Source: Sulfitobacter noctilucicola (GTDB lineage Bacteria; Pseudomonadota; Alphaproteobacteria; Rhodobacterales; Rhodobacteraceae). Taken from it: 64,000 nt of DNA. Within the stretch, counting starts at the first letter, position 1. The number at the start of each line of letters is the position of its first letter. The notes under the pieces are model-generated. The model was not told where the DNA came from. It worked only from the letters and a program-made list of their open reading frames with translations, and ran no database searches. Of this stretch, positions 18,444 through 26,874 are shown piece by piece. The stretch spans positions 434,001 to 498,000 of the forward strand of contig NZ_JASD01000008.1 in the NCBI RefSeq assembly GCF_000622385.1, in the 5' to 3' direction. Position numbers and translations under genes: made by a program.

Positions 18444-18684
18444 GTCGACAGTGGCTCCAGTGATTCCTGCGTTTCACAAAGTGCGGGTTCCAGCTGGATC
18501 GTGTCAAGCCGACACCACAAGGTAAAGGCTGCAAACACACGTTATCCACAAGATATTGCGGTATTGGCTGGTTTGTTATGACGAAAGTGTCGAAGTTACA
18601 GACGAGGCGAAGCGGTCCATATCATACTGTTACAACATGTACGACGACGCGAGACGCGGATCGAGATATTGCAGCGACCCTGCT

Positions 18685-18705
18685 TTGGTCATATGATTTG
18701 ACCAA
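18685..18705. promoter_or_regulatory. likely FadR/GntR-type operator upstream of the GntR gene
   Basis: TTGGTCA (18685-18691) and TGACCAA (18699-18705) form a perfect inverted repeat with a 7-bp spacer, ending 13 bp before the ATG at 18719. TGGTC...GACCA half-sites are characteristic of the FadR/GntR family. The position next to the start codon suggests autoregulation by the encoded protein. Confidence 0.75.
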
Positions 18706-18718
18706 TCAAGGAAAACAG

Positions 18719-19486
18719 ATGCCATTTCGCCCGGTTACCCCTGAAAAGCTATCGCTTGCCGTCATCCGTCAGATTGAGCAGTTGATCCTGCGCGGTGTTC
18801 TGCGGGCGGGTGAGCGGCTCCCTTCGGAGCGGGAACTTGCGGACAGGCTGAAGGTCTCCCGCCCGTCTTTGCGCGACGCTCTTTCCCAGCTGCAAGAGAA
18901 CGGCTTGCTAACTGCCAGACCGGGCGCAGGTGTCTATGTCGCCGATGTGCTTGGCAGCGCCTTTTCACCCGCTTTGGTAGAGCTGTTCGGGCGTCACGAT
19001 GAAGCAGTGTTCGACTACCTGTCATTTCGACGCGATATGGAAGGGCTCGCCGGTGAACGTGCCGCAAAGTTCGGATCTGATACCGACCTTGCCGTTGTAC
19101 AGGCCATCTTTGAGAAGATGGAACATGCGCATGGACGGCGGAACGCTGAAGAAGAAGCTCAGCTTGACGCGCAATTCCACATGGCGATCATTGAGGCGAG
19201 CCACAACGTTGTGATGCTGCACATGATGCGATCCATGTACGAGCTTTTGCGTGGCGGCGTATTCTATAACAGACAGGTTATGTTCAAACAGCGCACCAGC
19301 CGGACAGCGCTGCTGGATCAACACCGCGCGATCAATGAGGCGCTACAGGGACGAGACCCGCAAGGTGCCCGCAACGCAATTGAGACGCACCTGAATTTCA
19401 TAGAGGCGTCGCTTGCCGACCAGCAAAAGGCCGCGCGAAACGAGAGCATTGCACAGCAACGTTTGCAGCATGAGACCGAAAACTAA
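18719..19486 (+). CDS. GntR-family regulator, FadR (FCD) subfamily, PdhR-like
   Basis: I choose the ATG at 18719 (255 residues) because the DNA-binding domain starts straight after it; the earlier ATG at 18578 would translate through the operator. The winged helix spans about residues 7-70 (LRAGERLPSERELADRLKVSRPSLRDALSQLQENGLL). The C-terminal FCD domain shows the metal-binding D/H pattern (AQFHMAIIEASHN, LDQHRAINEAL). PdhR/LldR-type members respond to pyruvate, lactate or similar acids. No metabolic target lies beside it. Confidence 0.87.
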   Translation: MPFRPVTPEKLSLAVIRQIEQLILRGVLRAGERLPSERELADRLKVSRPSLRDALSQLQENGLLTARPGAGVYVADVLGSAFSPALVELFGRHDEAVFDYLSFRRDMEGLAGERAAKFGSDTDLAVVQAIFEKMEHAHGRRNAEEEAQLDAQFHMAIIEASHNVVMLHMMRSMYELLRGGVFYNRQVMFKQRTSRTALLDQHRAINEALQGRDPQGARNAIETHLNFIEASLADQQKAARNESIAQQRLQHETEN

Positions 19487-19521
19487 CGGTAGCCGCCAAA
19501 GTATAGTTAAACGGCAAAGAA

Positions 19522-19549
19522 AAAGCCCCGGTGTTTCCACCGGGGCTTT
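19522..19549. terminator. bidirectional intrinsic terminator between GntR gene and atpF
   Basis: AAAGCCCCGGTG (19522-19533) pairs perfectly with CACCGGGGCTTT (19538-19549) around a 4-base loop. The A and T ends allow termination in both directions, serving the GntR gene (plus) and the F0 operon (minus). Confidence 0.9.
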
Positions 19550-19575
19550 CTAACTCAAACAAGTGCTCAGAACGA

Positions 19576-20145
19576 TTAGTGCAGCTTGGTTTCGACCTGT
19601 GCAATCGCGTCATCGATCAGCTGACCACCTTGTGCGGCCGTCATCTGCTTGGCGATCACATCGCGTGCCGCAGCAATTGCTATGGATGCCGCTTGATCGC
19701 GTACTTCCTTGATGGCTGAAGCTTCGGCAGAGCCAATCTGCTCTGCTGCCGCTGCCATCCGGCGCGTTACGGATTTCTCCAGATCAAGCTTGGCCTTTTC
19801 AGCGGCGGCATTCGCCTCTTCCTTGGCACTGCTGACGATACGGTCTGCCTGCTCCTGCACTTCTTTCTGCTTGCGCTCGTATGAGGCCAGCAAAGTCTGT
19901 GCTTCTTCACGCAGGCGGCGCGCTTCTTCAAGCTCGGCACGGATATCGTCGGCACGCTTATCAAGCATCCCACCCAAAAGGCCGGGAACTTTGAAGTAGA
20001 AAAGTATGCCGATGAAGACGAGCAGACCCAGCAAAACAACGAAGTCTGTGTTGGTCAGCGAAAAGAACGGGCCTTTCGCTGCAAGCGCGGGTGTCGCGAA
20101 CAAGCCGGTCAGGGCGACGGTCAGTGTAAAACGCATACCATTCAT
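19576..20145 (-). CDS. atpF: F0F1 ATP synthase subunit b
   Basis: This 189-residue subunit forms part of the peripheral stalk. Its N-terminus looks like a signal sequence ([25 protein letters not shown]), followed by one membrane helix ([17 protein letters not shown]) and a long charged helix ([21 protein letters not shown]) that reaches F1. As in photosynthetic and many other alphaproteobacteria there are two diverged b-type genes. This one is last in the operon and overlaps the b' gene by four bases. Confidence 0.95.
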   Translation of the reverse strand: MNGMRFTLTVALTGLFATPALAAKGPFFSLTNTDFVVLLGLLVFIGILFYFKVPGLLGGMLDKRADDIRAELEEARRLREEAQTLLASYERKQKEVQEQADRIVSSAKEEANAAAEKAKLDLEKSVTRRMAAAAEQIGSAEASAIKEVRDQAASIAIAAARDVIAKQMTAAQGGQLIDDAIAQVETKLH

Positions 20146-20693
20146 CCTTTCATCCGGGCTGTAACAGCCGCATTGATTGTCTTGGCATCCGCCTTGCCAC
20201 CCATCGCCGCCACAATTTCCTTGGCCGTATCTTTGGCCACGGTTGTCACGTTTTCCAATGCAGAGGCACGGATCTCGGCGATCGCTTTTTCCGATTCTGC
20301 TGATTTCGCAGCAATCTCGGCGTCAGCTTTCTGGATGGCGACATCCAGATCGGCTTTGATTTCAGTCTTGGCCTGCTCAACAATGCGCTGTGCTTCCGCA
20401 CGGGCGTCAACCAGAGCTTTGTCGTATGCAGCTTCGGCTTCAAGCGCCTTAGCTTTCAGGTCTTCGGCAGCGGCCAGATCATTGGTGATGGTACCGGTAC
20501 GCTCTGCCAGAACCGCGCCGATGCGGGGCAGCGCCACGCGTGACAGGATCAGGTAGATCGCAATGAGTGCCAGAACGAGCCAGAAAATCTGGTTGCCCCA
20601 CCAGTCGAAGCACAGCTGCGGCATGCCGATGGCAGAGCCATCTGGCCCCACACAGGTGCCCGCCATTTCGATATCAATAGGTTCAGTTGCCAT
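20142..20693 (-). CDS. atpG: F0F1 ATP synthase subunit b'
   Basis: Starting at [12 protein letters not shown] the protein has 183 residues; the longer in-frame start adds only low-complexity residues. It has an N-terminal extension, one membrane helix ([27 protein letters not shown]) and a charged coiled-coil stalk. It heterodimerises with b to form the peripheral stalk. The b' gene is called atpG or atpF2 in different genomes, so the symbol is a convention. It lies 100 bp downstream of atpE. Confidence 0.93.
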   Translation of the reverse strand: MATEPIDIEMAGTCVGPDGSAIGMPQLCFDWWGNQIFWLVLALIAIYLILSRVALPRIGAVLAERTGTITNDLAAAEDLKAKALEAEAAYDKALVDARAEAQRIVEQAKTEIKADLDVAIQKADAEIAAKSAESEKAIAEIRASALENVTTVAKDTAKEIVAAMGGKADAKTINAAVTARMKG

Positions 20694-20793
20694 TTCGGCT
20701 TCTCCTTGGAAACGAGACCCTGAATATTCGGGGCTTACAAGCGGACAGGAGTTTCCCCCTGCCCGCACATAAGACTGTCGTTACCTTGGGGTA

Positions 20794-21018
20794 TTAAACA
20801 GCGAACATCAGGAGCAGAGCTACGAGGAACGCGAAGATCCCCAGCGCTTCTGCGAACGCGATGCCGATGAAGAGTGTCGCTGTCTGGCTTGCAGCGGCTG
20901 ATGGGTTGCGCAGAGCGCCAGCCAAGTAGTTGCCTGCAACGTTACCAACACCGATAGCGGCTGCGCCGGAACCGATTGCTGCCAGACCTGCGCCGATGTG
21001 TGCGAGTTCGCCTTCCAT
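20794..21018 (-). CDS. atpE: F0F1 ATP synthase subunit c
   Basis: This 74-residue proteolipid forms the rotor ring. It has two membrane helices joined by the polar loop RNPSA. The ion-carrying carboxylate is Glu58 ([14 protein letters not shown]), and the glycine-rich first helix ([17 protein letters not shown]) packs the ring. I see no sodium-binding Gln/Ser-Thr signature, so proton coupling is expected. The ATG at 21018 is preceded by AGGAG. Confidence 0.97.
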   Translation of the reverse strand: MEGELAHIGAGLAAIGSGAAAIGVGNVAGNYLAGALRNPSAAASQTATLFIGIAFAEALGIFAFLVALLLMFAV

Positions 21019-21080
21019 GAGAATTCTCCTATTAAGTTGGAAGTTGAGTATTTGGACGGGTGTTAAAGTTATCGCCCGAA

Positions 21081-21836
21081 TTAGTGATGCGGATGCAGCG
21101 CGTCCTTGAGGTACACGCATGTCAGAATGGTAAAGACGTAAGCCTGAATGAAGGACACGAGGACCTCCAGACCGTACATCGCCGTGATGCCGAGGATCGC
21201 GATAGGCGATACGGCAGTCAGTGCAGCAAAACCTGCGAACACCTTGATCACCGCGTGACCCGCCATGACGTTGCCCGCCAGACGAATGGAGTGGCTAACG
21301 GGGCGTACGAAGTACGAGATGATTTCGATCACGGCCAGAATGGGGCGCAGCGCAAGCGGTGCAGATGCCACCCAGAAGAGGCTCAGGAACGCCGCGCCGT
21401 TTTTCACGAAACCCAGGATAGTCACGGTAAGGAACACGGCGAGCGCCAGTACAACTGTGACAGCAAAGTGAGACGTCGGCGTAAAGGCTGTCGGGATCAG
21501 GCCAAGGAAGTTACAGCAGACGATGAACATGAACAGCGTCATGATATAGGGGAAGTACTTGACCCCTTCTTTGCCGCAGATGTCTTCGACCATCTTGTAG
21601 ATAAAGCCATAAGCAAGCTCTGCTACGGACTGCATGCGCGTCGGGATGACCGAACGTTTGGAGCTGCCCAGCACCAGCAGTGCGAACACAGCAATAACAG
21701 CAAGAAACATCCAGAACGTCGCGTTCGTTACCGTGTACCATGCAACGGGGCCGTCGCCGAAGAACGGCTCGACAATAAACTGGTCCATCGGGTGAAAGAC
21801 CAACCCGCCTTCTTCGCTGTGTGCTTCTGTCGCCAT
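21081..21836 (-). CDS. atpB: F0F1 ATP synthase subunit a
   Basis: I choose the ATG at 21836 ([11 protein letters not shown], 251 residues), since GGAG lies seven bases upstream; two earlier in-frame ATGs would overlap atpI. The channel arginine is R185 in [14 protein letters not shown], and the C-terminal helix ends [21 protein letters not shown]. The protein passes protons to the c ring. It follows atpI by one base. Confidence 0.97.
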   Translation of the reverse strand: MATEAHSEEGGLVFHPMDQFIVEPFFGDGPVAWYTVTNATFWMFLAVIAVFALLVLGSSKRSVIPTRMQSVAELAYGFIYKMVEDICGKEGVKYFPYIMTLFMFIVCCNFLGLIPTAFTPTSHFAVTVVLALAVFLTVTILGFVKNGAAFLSLFWVASAPLALRPILAVIEIISYFVRPVSHSIRLAGNVMAGHAVIKVFAGFAALTAVSPIAILGITAMYGLEVLVSFIQAYVFTILTCVYLKDALHPHH

Positions 21837-21837
21837 C

Positions 21838-22206
21838 TCAGGCTCCCTCATTTCTGTCGTCCCTTGCGGGCGCGATCTTCTCGGCCTCATCGGCCATTTT
21901 CTTTTCCTGGATCTCCTGCGCGGAGCGGAGCATCGTCTTCACTCCGGCCGCGAGGCCCAGCATCGTAAATAGCACCATGAATATCGGAAGCGTGCCGAAC
22001 AGCACATCAAGTCCGTATCCGATGCCAAAGCCAATCCCAAGACCGGCTACAAGCTCAATCACCATTCGCCAGGCCAGTTGCGCCTGAGAGTAGTGTTCTT
22101 CTTGATGGGGTTTCGGATCGGCCCGCCGCTTAGCAGCCTCGATCTTTTCATCCAGTTCCCTGAGTTGGCGCTGTTGGTCTGGATCGGTCACATCACAATT
22201 CCCCAT
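21838..22206 (-). CDS. atpI: F0F1 ATP synthase assembly protein AtpI
   Basis: The protein has 122 residues, with a charged N-terminal helix ([20 protein letters not shown]), two membrane helices with glycine motifs ([23 protein letters not shown] and [19 protein letters not shown]) and a charged tail. AtpI helps assemble the c ring. It leads the F0 operon atpI-B-E-b'-b; the F1 genes must be elsewhere. Confidence 0.93.
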   Translation of the reverse strand: MGNCDVTDPDQQRQLRELDEKIEAAKRRADPKPHQEEHYSQAQLAWRMVIELVAGLGIGFGIGYGLDVLFGTLPIFMVLFTMLGLAAGVKTMLRSAQEIQEKKMADEAEKIAPARDDRNEGA

Positions 22207-22369
22207 CGGAATTCCTGCGGTCTAGGTACTGTCGGCGCGTGATAGAGTCAACTCTGCGAGAGCCGCCACTATCTCCCTGATATTGCTGCGTTATTATGGC
22301 GCAGTTTCTATCAGGCGATGACCAAATCGGCACCGATCCGTGTTATTTCTTATTCAACTCTTTGGTTGA

Positions 22370-23266
22370 TTAACGTATTTGCCCGCTGCGCCAACCCTCG
22401 GTCTCCGCCAGAAGCCACTCATGGAATACACGCACGGCTTTACGCCTTAGGACACCCTCTCCGTGCAGGACGTGATACCCGCCTTCACGAAAACCGACGT
22501 CGGAAAGTCGAACCAAACGGCCGGCTGCAACCTCATCTGCCACAACTTCATCCGAAATCAGCAGGACGCCCTGTCCGCTTAGCGCCGCCTCCACCTCCAG
22601 GTGCGATGACATGCGCCAAGAAAACTCAGGGACTTCATCAGGGTCGACGCCACCCGCCAACTCGAACCATAAATTCCATGTCCCGCTCGTGCGGTCACGC
22701 AACAAGGGATAATTCAGCAGATCGCGCGGGGCGCTTGGGGGTGTCCTGATTAGCGATGGTGAAGCGTAGGGATGCAATTCCGCGTCACTTATCAGTGAGG
22801 AATTATCATAACGACCGCCCGGACCGACAAAACGAATGGCAAGGTCCGTCTCGTACCGCGCCACATCAGCAAGCTGGCGCGACGCTTCGAGCCTGATCTC
22901 AACGTCGGGATGCAACTCCTTGAAAGCTCCTAAACGCGGCACCAGCCATTTCGTCGCAAACAGCGTTTCCGAGTTCACCCAGACTGTACCCTGCGGCACC
23001 TCCATCAGCCCCTCAGTGGCAAATGCGATCGCTTCCAGTGCAGGTGAAACCTGCGCCAGATAGGCCGCGCCATATTGGGATAATTCCAGCCCGCGCGGCA
23101 AATCCCGAAACAACTGTACTCCAAGCCGGTCCTCCAATCCCCTGACATGACGGCTGATTGACGAGTGGCTTACACCCAACTCTTCGGCGGCGCGGGAGAA
23201 ACTCTCGTACCTGCCCGCCGCCTCAAAGGCGCGCAAAGCATTCAAGGGCGGCAATTGAAGAACCAT
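22370..23266 (-). CDS. LysR-type regulator (GcvA-like)
   Basis: The 298-residue protein begins LPPLNALRAFEAAGRYESFSRAAEELGVSHSSISRHVRGLEDRLGVQLF, the classic LysR winged helix in the GcvA/AmpR sub-branch. The C-terminal effector domain follows (GTVWVNSETLFATKWLVPRLGAF). No gene is divergent within 100 bp except a small basic-protein gene at 23369. The target is unknown. Confidence 0.9.
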   Translation of the reverse strand: MVLQLPPLNALRAFEAAGRYESFSRAAEELGVSHSSISRHVRGLEDRLGVQLFRDLPRGLELSQYGAAYLAQVSPALEAIAFATEGLMEVPQGTVWVNSETLFATKWLVPRLGAFKELHPDVEIRLEASRQLADVARYETDLAIRFVGPGGRYDNSSLISDAELHPYASPSLIRTPPSAPRDLLNYPLLRDRTSGTWNLWFELAGGVDPDEVPEFSWRMSSHLEVEAALSGQGVLLISDEVVADEVAAGRLVRLSDVGFREGGYHVLHGEGVLRRKAVRVFHEWLLAETEGWRSGQIR

Positions 23267-23368
23267 GATTCATGTGCGATTTTTGCACAGATAATGTCAA
23301 GCAATTGTCTTTGTCATTTACGCGCCTGCCTGCCAAGTTGGCTCATAACCCAGTATAGGAATGGAATA

Positions 23369-23599
23369 ATGACGTTGGCAGAGCGCAACCCGCATGAGCG
23401 TGAAAAATTTAGTATTGTCAAAAACGCACTGGTATCAGCTTTGATTGATGCAATCCGCGCGCTAAGAAATCTCCGCAAACGGCCGCATATCAAAGATCTG
23501 CCAGAGCGGCTGCGCCGTGATGTTGCCGTGGCACCGGAAACCTTTGCGGCTTACGATCACCGCCTCCCGTCGCAACACAGTCATCACTCACGCAGCTGA
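23369..23599 (+). CDS. small DUF1127-like protein
   Basis: This 76-residue protein has a hydrophilic N-terminus, then VKNALVSALIDAIRALRNLRKRPHIKDLPERLRRDVAVAP. The pattern of an amphipathic helix, a basic run and LPERLRRDV resembles DUF1127/YjiS-type small proteins, though the match is partial. It is divergent from the LysR gene. There is no strong ribosome-binding site. In alphaproteobacteria, relatives have been linked to RNA turnover and phosphate or carbon physiology, which I do not claim here. Confidence 0.55.
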   Translation: MTLAERNPHEREKFSIVKNALVSALIDAIRALRNLRKRPHIKDLPERLRRDVAVAPETFAAYDHRLPSQHSHHSRS

Positions 23600-23638
23600 C
23601 AGCTTTCCCCGCGCTATTCCACGCTGTAGAACGGGCGC

Positions 23639-23992
23639 ATGACGCAGAACATTGATCAGGTCTTTGCCGCCCTTGCGGACCCCACGCGCCGCGCAATTCT
23701 GGCGATGCTACTGGAAGACGACATGGCCGTGACCGATGTGGCGGAACCGTTTGAGATGTCGCTGGCCGCAATATCCAAGCATCTTGGCGTCCTGACAAAC
23801 GCAGGGCTAATCTCTCAGGAGAAGCGGGGCCGTGTGAAATGGTGCAAGCTGGAGCCGGACGCCATGCGGGATGCATCGATATGGATGCAAGGGTTCGGGC
23901 AGTTCGAACCGGTCAATCTGGATGCTTTCGAGAGGTTCCTGGCGCAAGAATTGCCAGAAGGTCTCTCACAACATGAAAAAGACGACACCTGA
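23639..23992 (+). CDS. ArsR-family winged-helix regulator
   Basis: The 117-residue protein has the ArsR fold (VFAALADPTRRAILAMLLEDDMAVTDVAEPFEMSLAAISKHLGVLTNAGLISQEKRGRVKWCKL). The metal-sensing ELCVCDL motif is absent, so it is probably not a metal sensor. This type often sits beside an SRPBCC (AHSA1) gene, but none is present here. The target is unknown. Confidence 0.88.
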   Translation: MTQNIDQVFAALADPTRRAILAMLLEDDMAVTDVAEPFEMSLAAISKHLGVLTNAGLISQEKRGRVKWCKLEPDAMRDASIWMQGFGQFEPVNLDAFERFLAQELPEGLSQHEKDDT

Positions 23993-24011
23993 GACCAGAT
24001 GCCGTCTTTTT
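23976..24011 (+). terminator. likely intrinsic terminator of the ArsR gene
   Basis: AAAAAGACG (23976-23984) pairs with CGTCTTTTT (24003-24011) across an 18-base loop, giving a T-run at the 3' side. The stem begins inside the last codons of the ArsR gene. The large loop makes it weaker than the other terminators in the window. Confidence 0.5.
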
Positions 24012-24039
24012 AATGGTGGGGATCAACCCTGAAATGATG

Positions 24040-24108
24040 TCACAGGACGAATTGAACGATCGCCAGAACGATAACAACAAGTCCGACAAGGTAAATAATA
24101 CCGCGCAT
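24040..24108 (-). CDS. 22-residue single-helix membrane peptide
   Basis: A strong AAGGAGA site lies seven bases before an ATG at 24108 that opens a 22-codon frame. Its peptide is MRG followed by an uninterrupted hydrophobic helix (IIYLVGLVVIVLAIVQFVL). The ribosome-binding site, the perfect one-helix composition and the lack of any longer gene in this 280-bp gap support translation. It would be missed by length cut-offs. Role unknown; such peptides often modulate larger membrane complexes. Confidence 0.6.
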   Translation of the reverse strand: MRGIIYLVGLVVIVLAIVQFVL

Positions 24109-24270
24109 GATAGTCTCCTTTGGTCTGTTAGGTCTGACGGGCCTGAACCCGCCAACGGTCTCTTTTTGACGCATACACAATTCCAAAGCGGCGCGATCCA
24201 CGACGCGAAGGGTCTTCATATATTGCTCATGACATAACGTCGCATGTCTCCAATAGGTTCCCGACAATGA

Positions 24271-25164
24271 TTAATTTTTTGGCGCTGCATCATCGCGCAG
24301 CAATAAGAACAACGCGATAATCGTCAGAACCACACCGCCCGATGCCACAAGAGGCGGCACTCCATTGCCCAGCACGACCTCCCAGACGATCACCCAGGAT
24401 GGTGTCAAATACGTATAGGCCATCACTTTTGCCGAGGGCAGGCGCAGCGTCGCGAATTGCAACAGCACGACCGTACATGCGGTCGCAAAGAAAGCCGTAT
24501 AAAAGAGTGTGATCCAGACCACCCCGGACAGGTTGCTCCAGTCGATCACACTCAACTGTGGCCAAGCATAGACCAACAGCAGAACGCCACCGGCAACCGT
24601 GGTGCCGAATGTGAAAGTAACAGCAGTTTCGCCCCGATTCAGTCGCCGCACCATGGGCGTGTAAATCGCATGGCTGACGCATCCGATAAAGTATATCGCC
24701 TCCCCGCGGCCAATATCAAAAGCAAGCAGTGCGCCCAGATCGCCTCGAAAGATCACCCAAAGCGCACCTGCTCCGCCGATGGCCAACGCGAGCGCCATGC
24801 GTGGTGTCAACACCTGCCGAAGCAGGAGCCACGCAAACCCCGCAGCCATCAATGGCACGAGCGTAAAGACAGCCGCGGCGCTCACTGGCGGGGCGGTCTT
24901 CAATCCTTCGAACATCAAGACGAAATAGATACCGAACAAACCACCCAGCACCCCGTAGCGCCAAGGTGCGGCGAAACTCCGCGGTGCAAATCCGCCCCGC
25001 ATTTGCGCAAGGATAAAAACAAAAACAGCCGCTATACAAAAACGCACCGCCGTAAAAGCAGCCGGATCAATCTCGTTCGCCATTAGGCCGCCGAGCGAAA
25101 ACGATCCCGCCACAAGCGCGGAAAAGGCCAGCATCGCCAGATGGCCCTGTGTGCCTGCGGTCAT
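24271..25164 (-). CDS. DMT-superfamily (EamA) transporter
   Basis: From the ATG at 25164 this is 297 residues with ten hydrophobic helices in two EamA halves (each about 130 residues). The first half has ANEIDPAAFTAVRFCIAAVFVF, and the second has the usual TPSWVIVWEVVLGNGVPPL near the end. It is probably a metabolite exporter of unknown substrate. It overlaps the LysR gene upstream by four bases, which suggests co-regulation. Confidence 0.9.
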   Translation of the reverse strand: MTAGTQGHLAMLAFSALVAGSFSLGGLMANEIDPAAFTAVRFCIAAVFVFILAQMRGGFAPRSFAAPWRYGVLGGLFGIYFVLMFEGLKTAPPVSAAAVFTLVPLMAAGFAWLLLRQVLTPRMALALAIGGAGALWVIFRGDLGALLAFDIGRGEAIYFIGCVSHAIYTPMVRRLNRGETAVTFTFGTTVAGGVLLLVYAWPQLSVIDWSNLSGVVWITLFYTAFFATACTVVLLQFATLRLPSAKVMAYTYLTPSWVIVWEVVLGNGVPPLVASGGVVLTIIALFLLLRDDAAPKN

Positions 25165-26039
25165 AGAGTATCCTCGCGCAGGTGGTCTTTCAGGAATTGC
25201 AGAAGGGTCTGCACTTTGGTGGTTCTGTGCAGATCCATGTGAGTGACAAGCCACAGCGGTGCTTCCCATTCTGTGCGCGGGGCGTGTATCTCGACGATGT
25301 CGTCCGACTGGCGTGCGTCCTGAGCGGACAGGAAACCGATGCCCGCCCCCGCTTTGATCGCCGCAACCGATCCGCCGTTGTCAGCGCAGCGGAAGGTGAC
25401 GGAGCTATCAGGCACATTATTGCGCAGCCACACGTGATGTGGGGCACGTGATTCAGGGTCAGCTGGCCCGACAAAGCGGTGCTTGGCATAATCATCAGGG
25501 CCCGAGGGGACACCACATTCATCGACATATGCCTTGCTGGCATAGGCACCGATCTGCAGCCGCAATAAGGGCTGCACAACATTATCCGGCTCTGATGGCG
25601 CGGCACCTGCACGGATCGCCACATGCGCTTCACCATATTCAAGGCGGAGCACGCGTTCGGCAGTGACATAGCGGACTAGAACATCCTTATGCAGCCGCTG
25701 GAACGCAGCCAGCACCGGCGCGATGCGCGGGGCCAGTGACACCAGCGAGGTCACAACAAGATCGCCAGATACATCCGCTCCGCGCCCTTTGATCCGACCG
25801 GCAAGCTGCGCAAACTGGTCATCCGTCGCCTGCGCCACCCGCAAAAGGTCCTCACCCGCCTCTGTGGCCGTGTAGCCCCGTGCGTGCCGTTGAAACAGTT
25901 TGACGCCCAGTTGCTTTTCAAGCGCGTCGATATGGCGGATCACGGTTGCATGGTGCACGCCCAAGGCATCAGCAGCACCGCTGACCGTCCCCAACCGCGC
26001 CACCTGAAAGGCGGTTCTCACTTCGTCCCAGTTTTCCAT
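25161..26039 (-). CDS. LysR-type regulator coupled to the DMT exporter
   Basis: The start at 26039 (MENWDEVRTAFQVARLGTVSGAADALGVHHATVIRHIDALEKQLGVKLF) gives 292 residues; earlier in-frame starts lack family similarity. It has a LysR winged helix followed by a substrate domain. Unusually for LysR genes, it is in tandem with, rather than divergent from, its neighbour, and overlaps the DMT gene by four bases. The exporter is therefore its likely target. Confidence 0.9.
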   Translation of the reverse strand: MENWDEVRTAFQVARLGTVSGAADALGVHHATVIRHIDALEKQLGVKLFQRHARGYTATEAGEDLLRVAQATDDQFAQLAGRIKGRGADVSGDLVVTSLVSLAPRIAPVLAAFQRLHKDVLVRYVTAERVLRLEYGEAHVAIRAGAAPSEPDNVVQPLLRLQIGAYASKAYVDECGVPSGPDDYAKHRFVGPADPESRAPHHVWLRNNVPDSSVTFRCADNGGSVAAIKAGAGIGFLSAQDARQSDDIVEIHAPRTEWEAPLWLVTHMDLHRTTKVQTLLQFLKDHLREDTL

Positions 26040-26197
26040 GTGTGTCTTCCGGCTTTGTGCACTTGCGAACAACTGCGGCCCACTTTGCCCCTTATGTTCA
26101 GAAATACAATGCTGAAGCGCCGCCAGCATACCCGACGATCTCTTGTCCGACATCATCGGCCCCATATACGCTGGTTCTAGTGCAAGAGGGGCACACG

Positions 26198-26680
26198 ATG
26201 AAGATTACCCACAATTCACCCGACCAACTGGTGATAGAGAATAATCCAGTCTGGCTGGCGGTTTTTCTGTCTGTTTTCGGTCTGACCTTCATGGCAATCG
26301 GTCTCTTTGCTGTCAGCGCGGAACCTCTGATGGGTTTTGTTTTTGTCGCCGCCGGTCTTGGTATCGCCATCGGGTTCAATATGATCTTTGTCCGTCGCAC
26401 CCAGCTAATCCTCGACCGTTCCGCGCAGAAGGTGCTGTTGCGCCGCCGTGGATGGCTCCGCGACAATAGCCTCACTTGGGAAATGCGATACCTTGACCGC
26501 GCCATTGTCGAGACCTCCCGCTCAAGCGACAACAACACACACCGCGCGGCCCTGATCATCAATGGCGGTATGGATGAAGGCACCCATCCGCTGACGATCG
26601 TCTATTCCAGCGGGCGCGGTGCCTCGCGCGCAGCAGACGCCATAAACCGCTGGCTTGACTCAACGCCCGCCACGGCCTAA
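26198..26680 (+). CDS. hypothetical membrane protein
   Basis: From the ATG at 26198 this is 160 residues. Two membrane helices (WLAVFLSVFGLTFMAIGLFAV and MGFVFVAAGLGIAIGFNMIFV) are followed by a beta-rich cytosolic part (RRTQLILDRSAQKVLLRRRGWLRDNSLTWEMRYLDRAIVETS) and a last helix. The arrangement recalls small bacterial PH-like membrane proteins, but I cannot name it. It precedes the structured region before ffh. Confidence 0.72.
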   Translation: MKITHNSPDQLVIENNPVWLAVFLSVFGLTFMAIGLFAVSAEPLMGFVFVAAGLGIAIGFNMIFVRRTQLILDRSAQKVLLRRRGWLRDNSLTWEMRYLDRAIVETSRSSDNNTHRAALIINGGMDEGTHPLTIVYSSGRGASRAADAINRWLDSTPATA

Positions 26681-26693
26681 ACGCACCTAAATC

Positions 26694-26769
26694 CCGGAAG
26701 CAAGGCCTTCCGGTCCCTTTGCCATGAGGCAGGGATCGCCCCCAGTCAGCGCGTTGCGCCCACTGGGGC
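26694..26769 (+). ncRNA. cluster of three hairpins before ffh (candidate structured leader RNA)
   Basis: Three successive foldable units lie 106-181 bases before the ffh ATG. CCGGAAG/CTTCCGG is at 26694-26713. TCCCT..GCC/GGC..AGGGA is at 26714-26735. CCCCAGT/ACTGGGG, containing an inner GCGC/GCGC stem, is at 26740-26768. None is followed by a T-run, so this is not a simple terminator. The apical GGAAGGAAGCAG sequence of SRP RNA is missing, so it is not 4.5S RNA. A leader or processed small RNA is possible. Confidence 0.45.
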
Positions 26770-26874
26770 AAACTTCGTTTGTTCCTTTCGCATAAGGATC
26801 AGACATTTGTGCATTTTCGCGGGTGTTCCTACATTGGAGCCAACCCGCAACCGACCAGAGAGGGGCACCTGCCC

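Noticed and set aside
21060..21968. 302-codon plus-strand frame opposite atpB/atpI
   Set aside because: The complementary strand encodes canonical ATP synthase subunit a with its essential arginine; the plus-strand product is highly charged low-complexity sequence.
26694..26769. SRP 4.5S RNA gene before ffh
   Set aside because: The hairpins lack the conserved apical GGAAGGAAGCAG-type loop and the long closing stem of SRP RNA; only a GGAAGCAAGG-like stretch is present.
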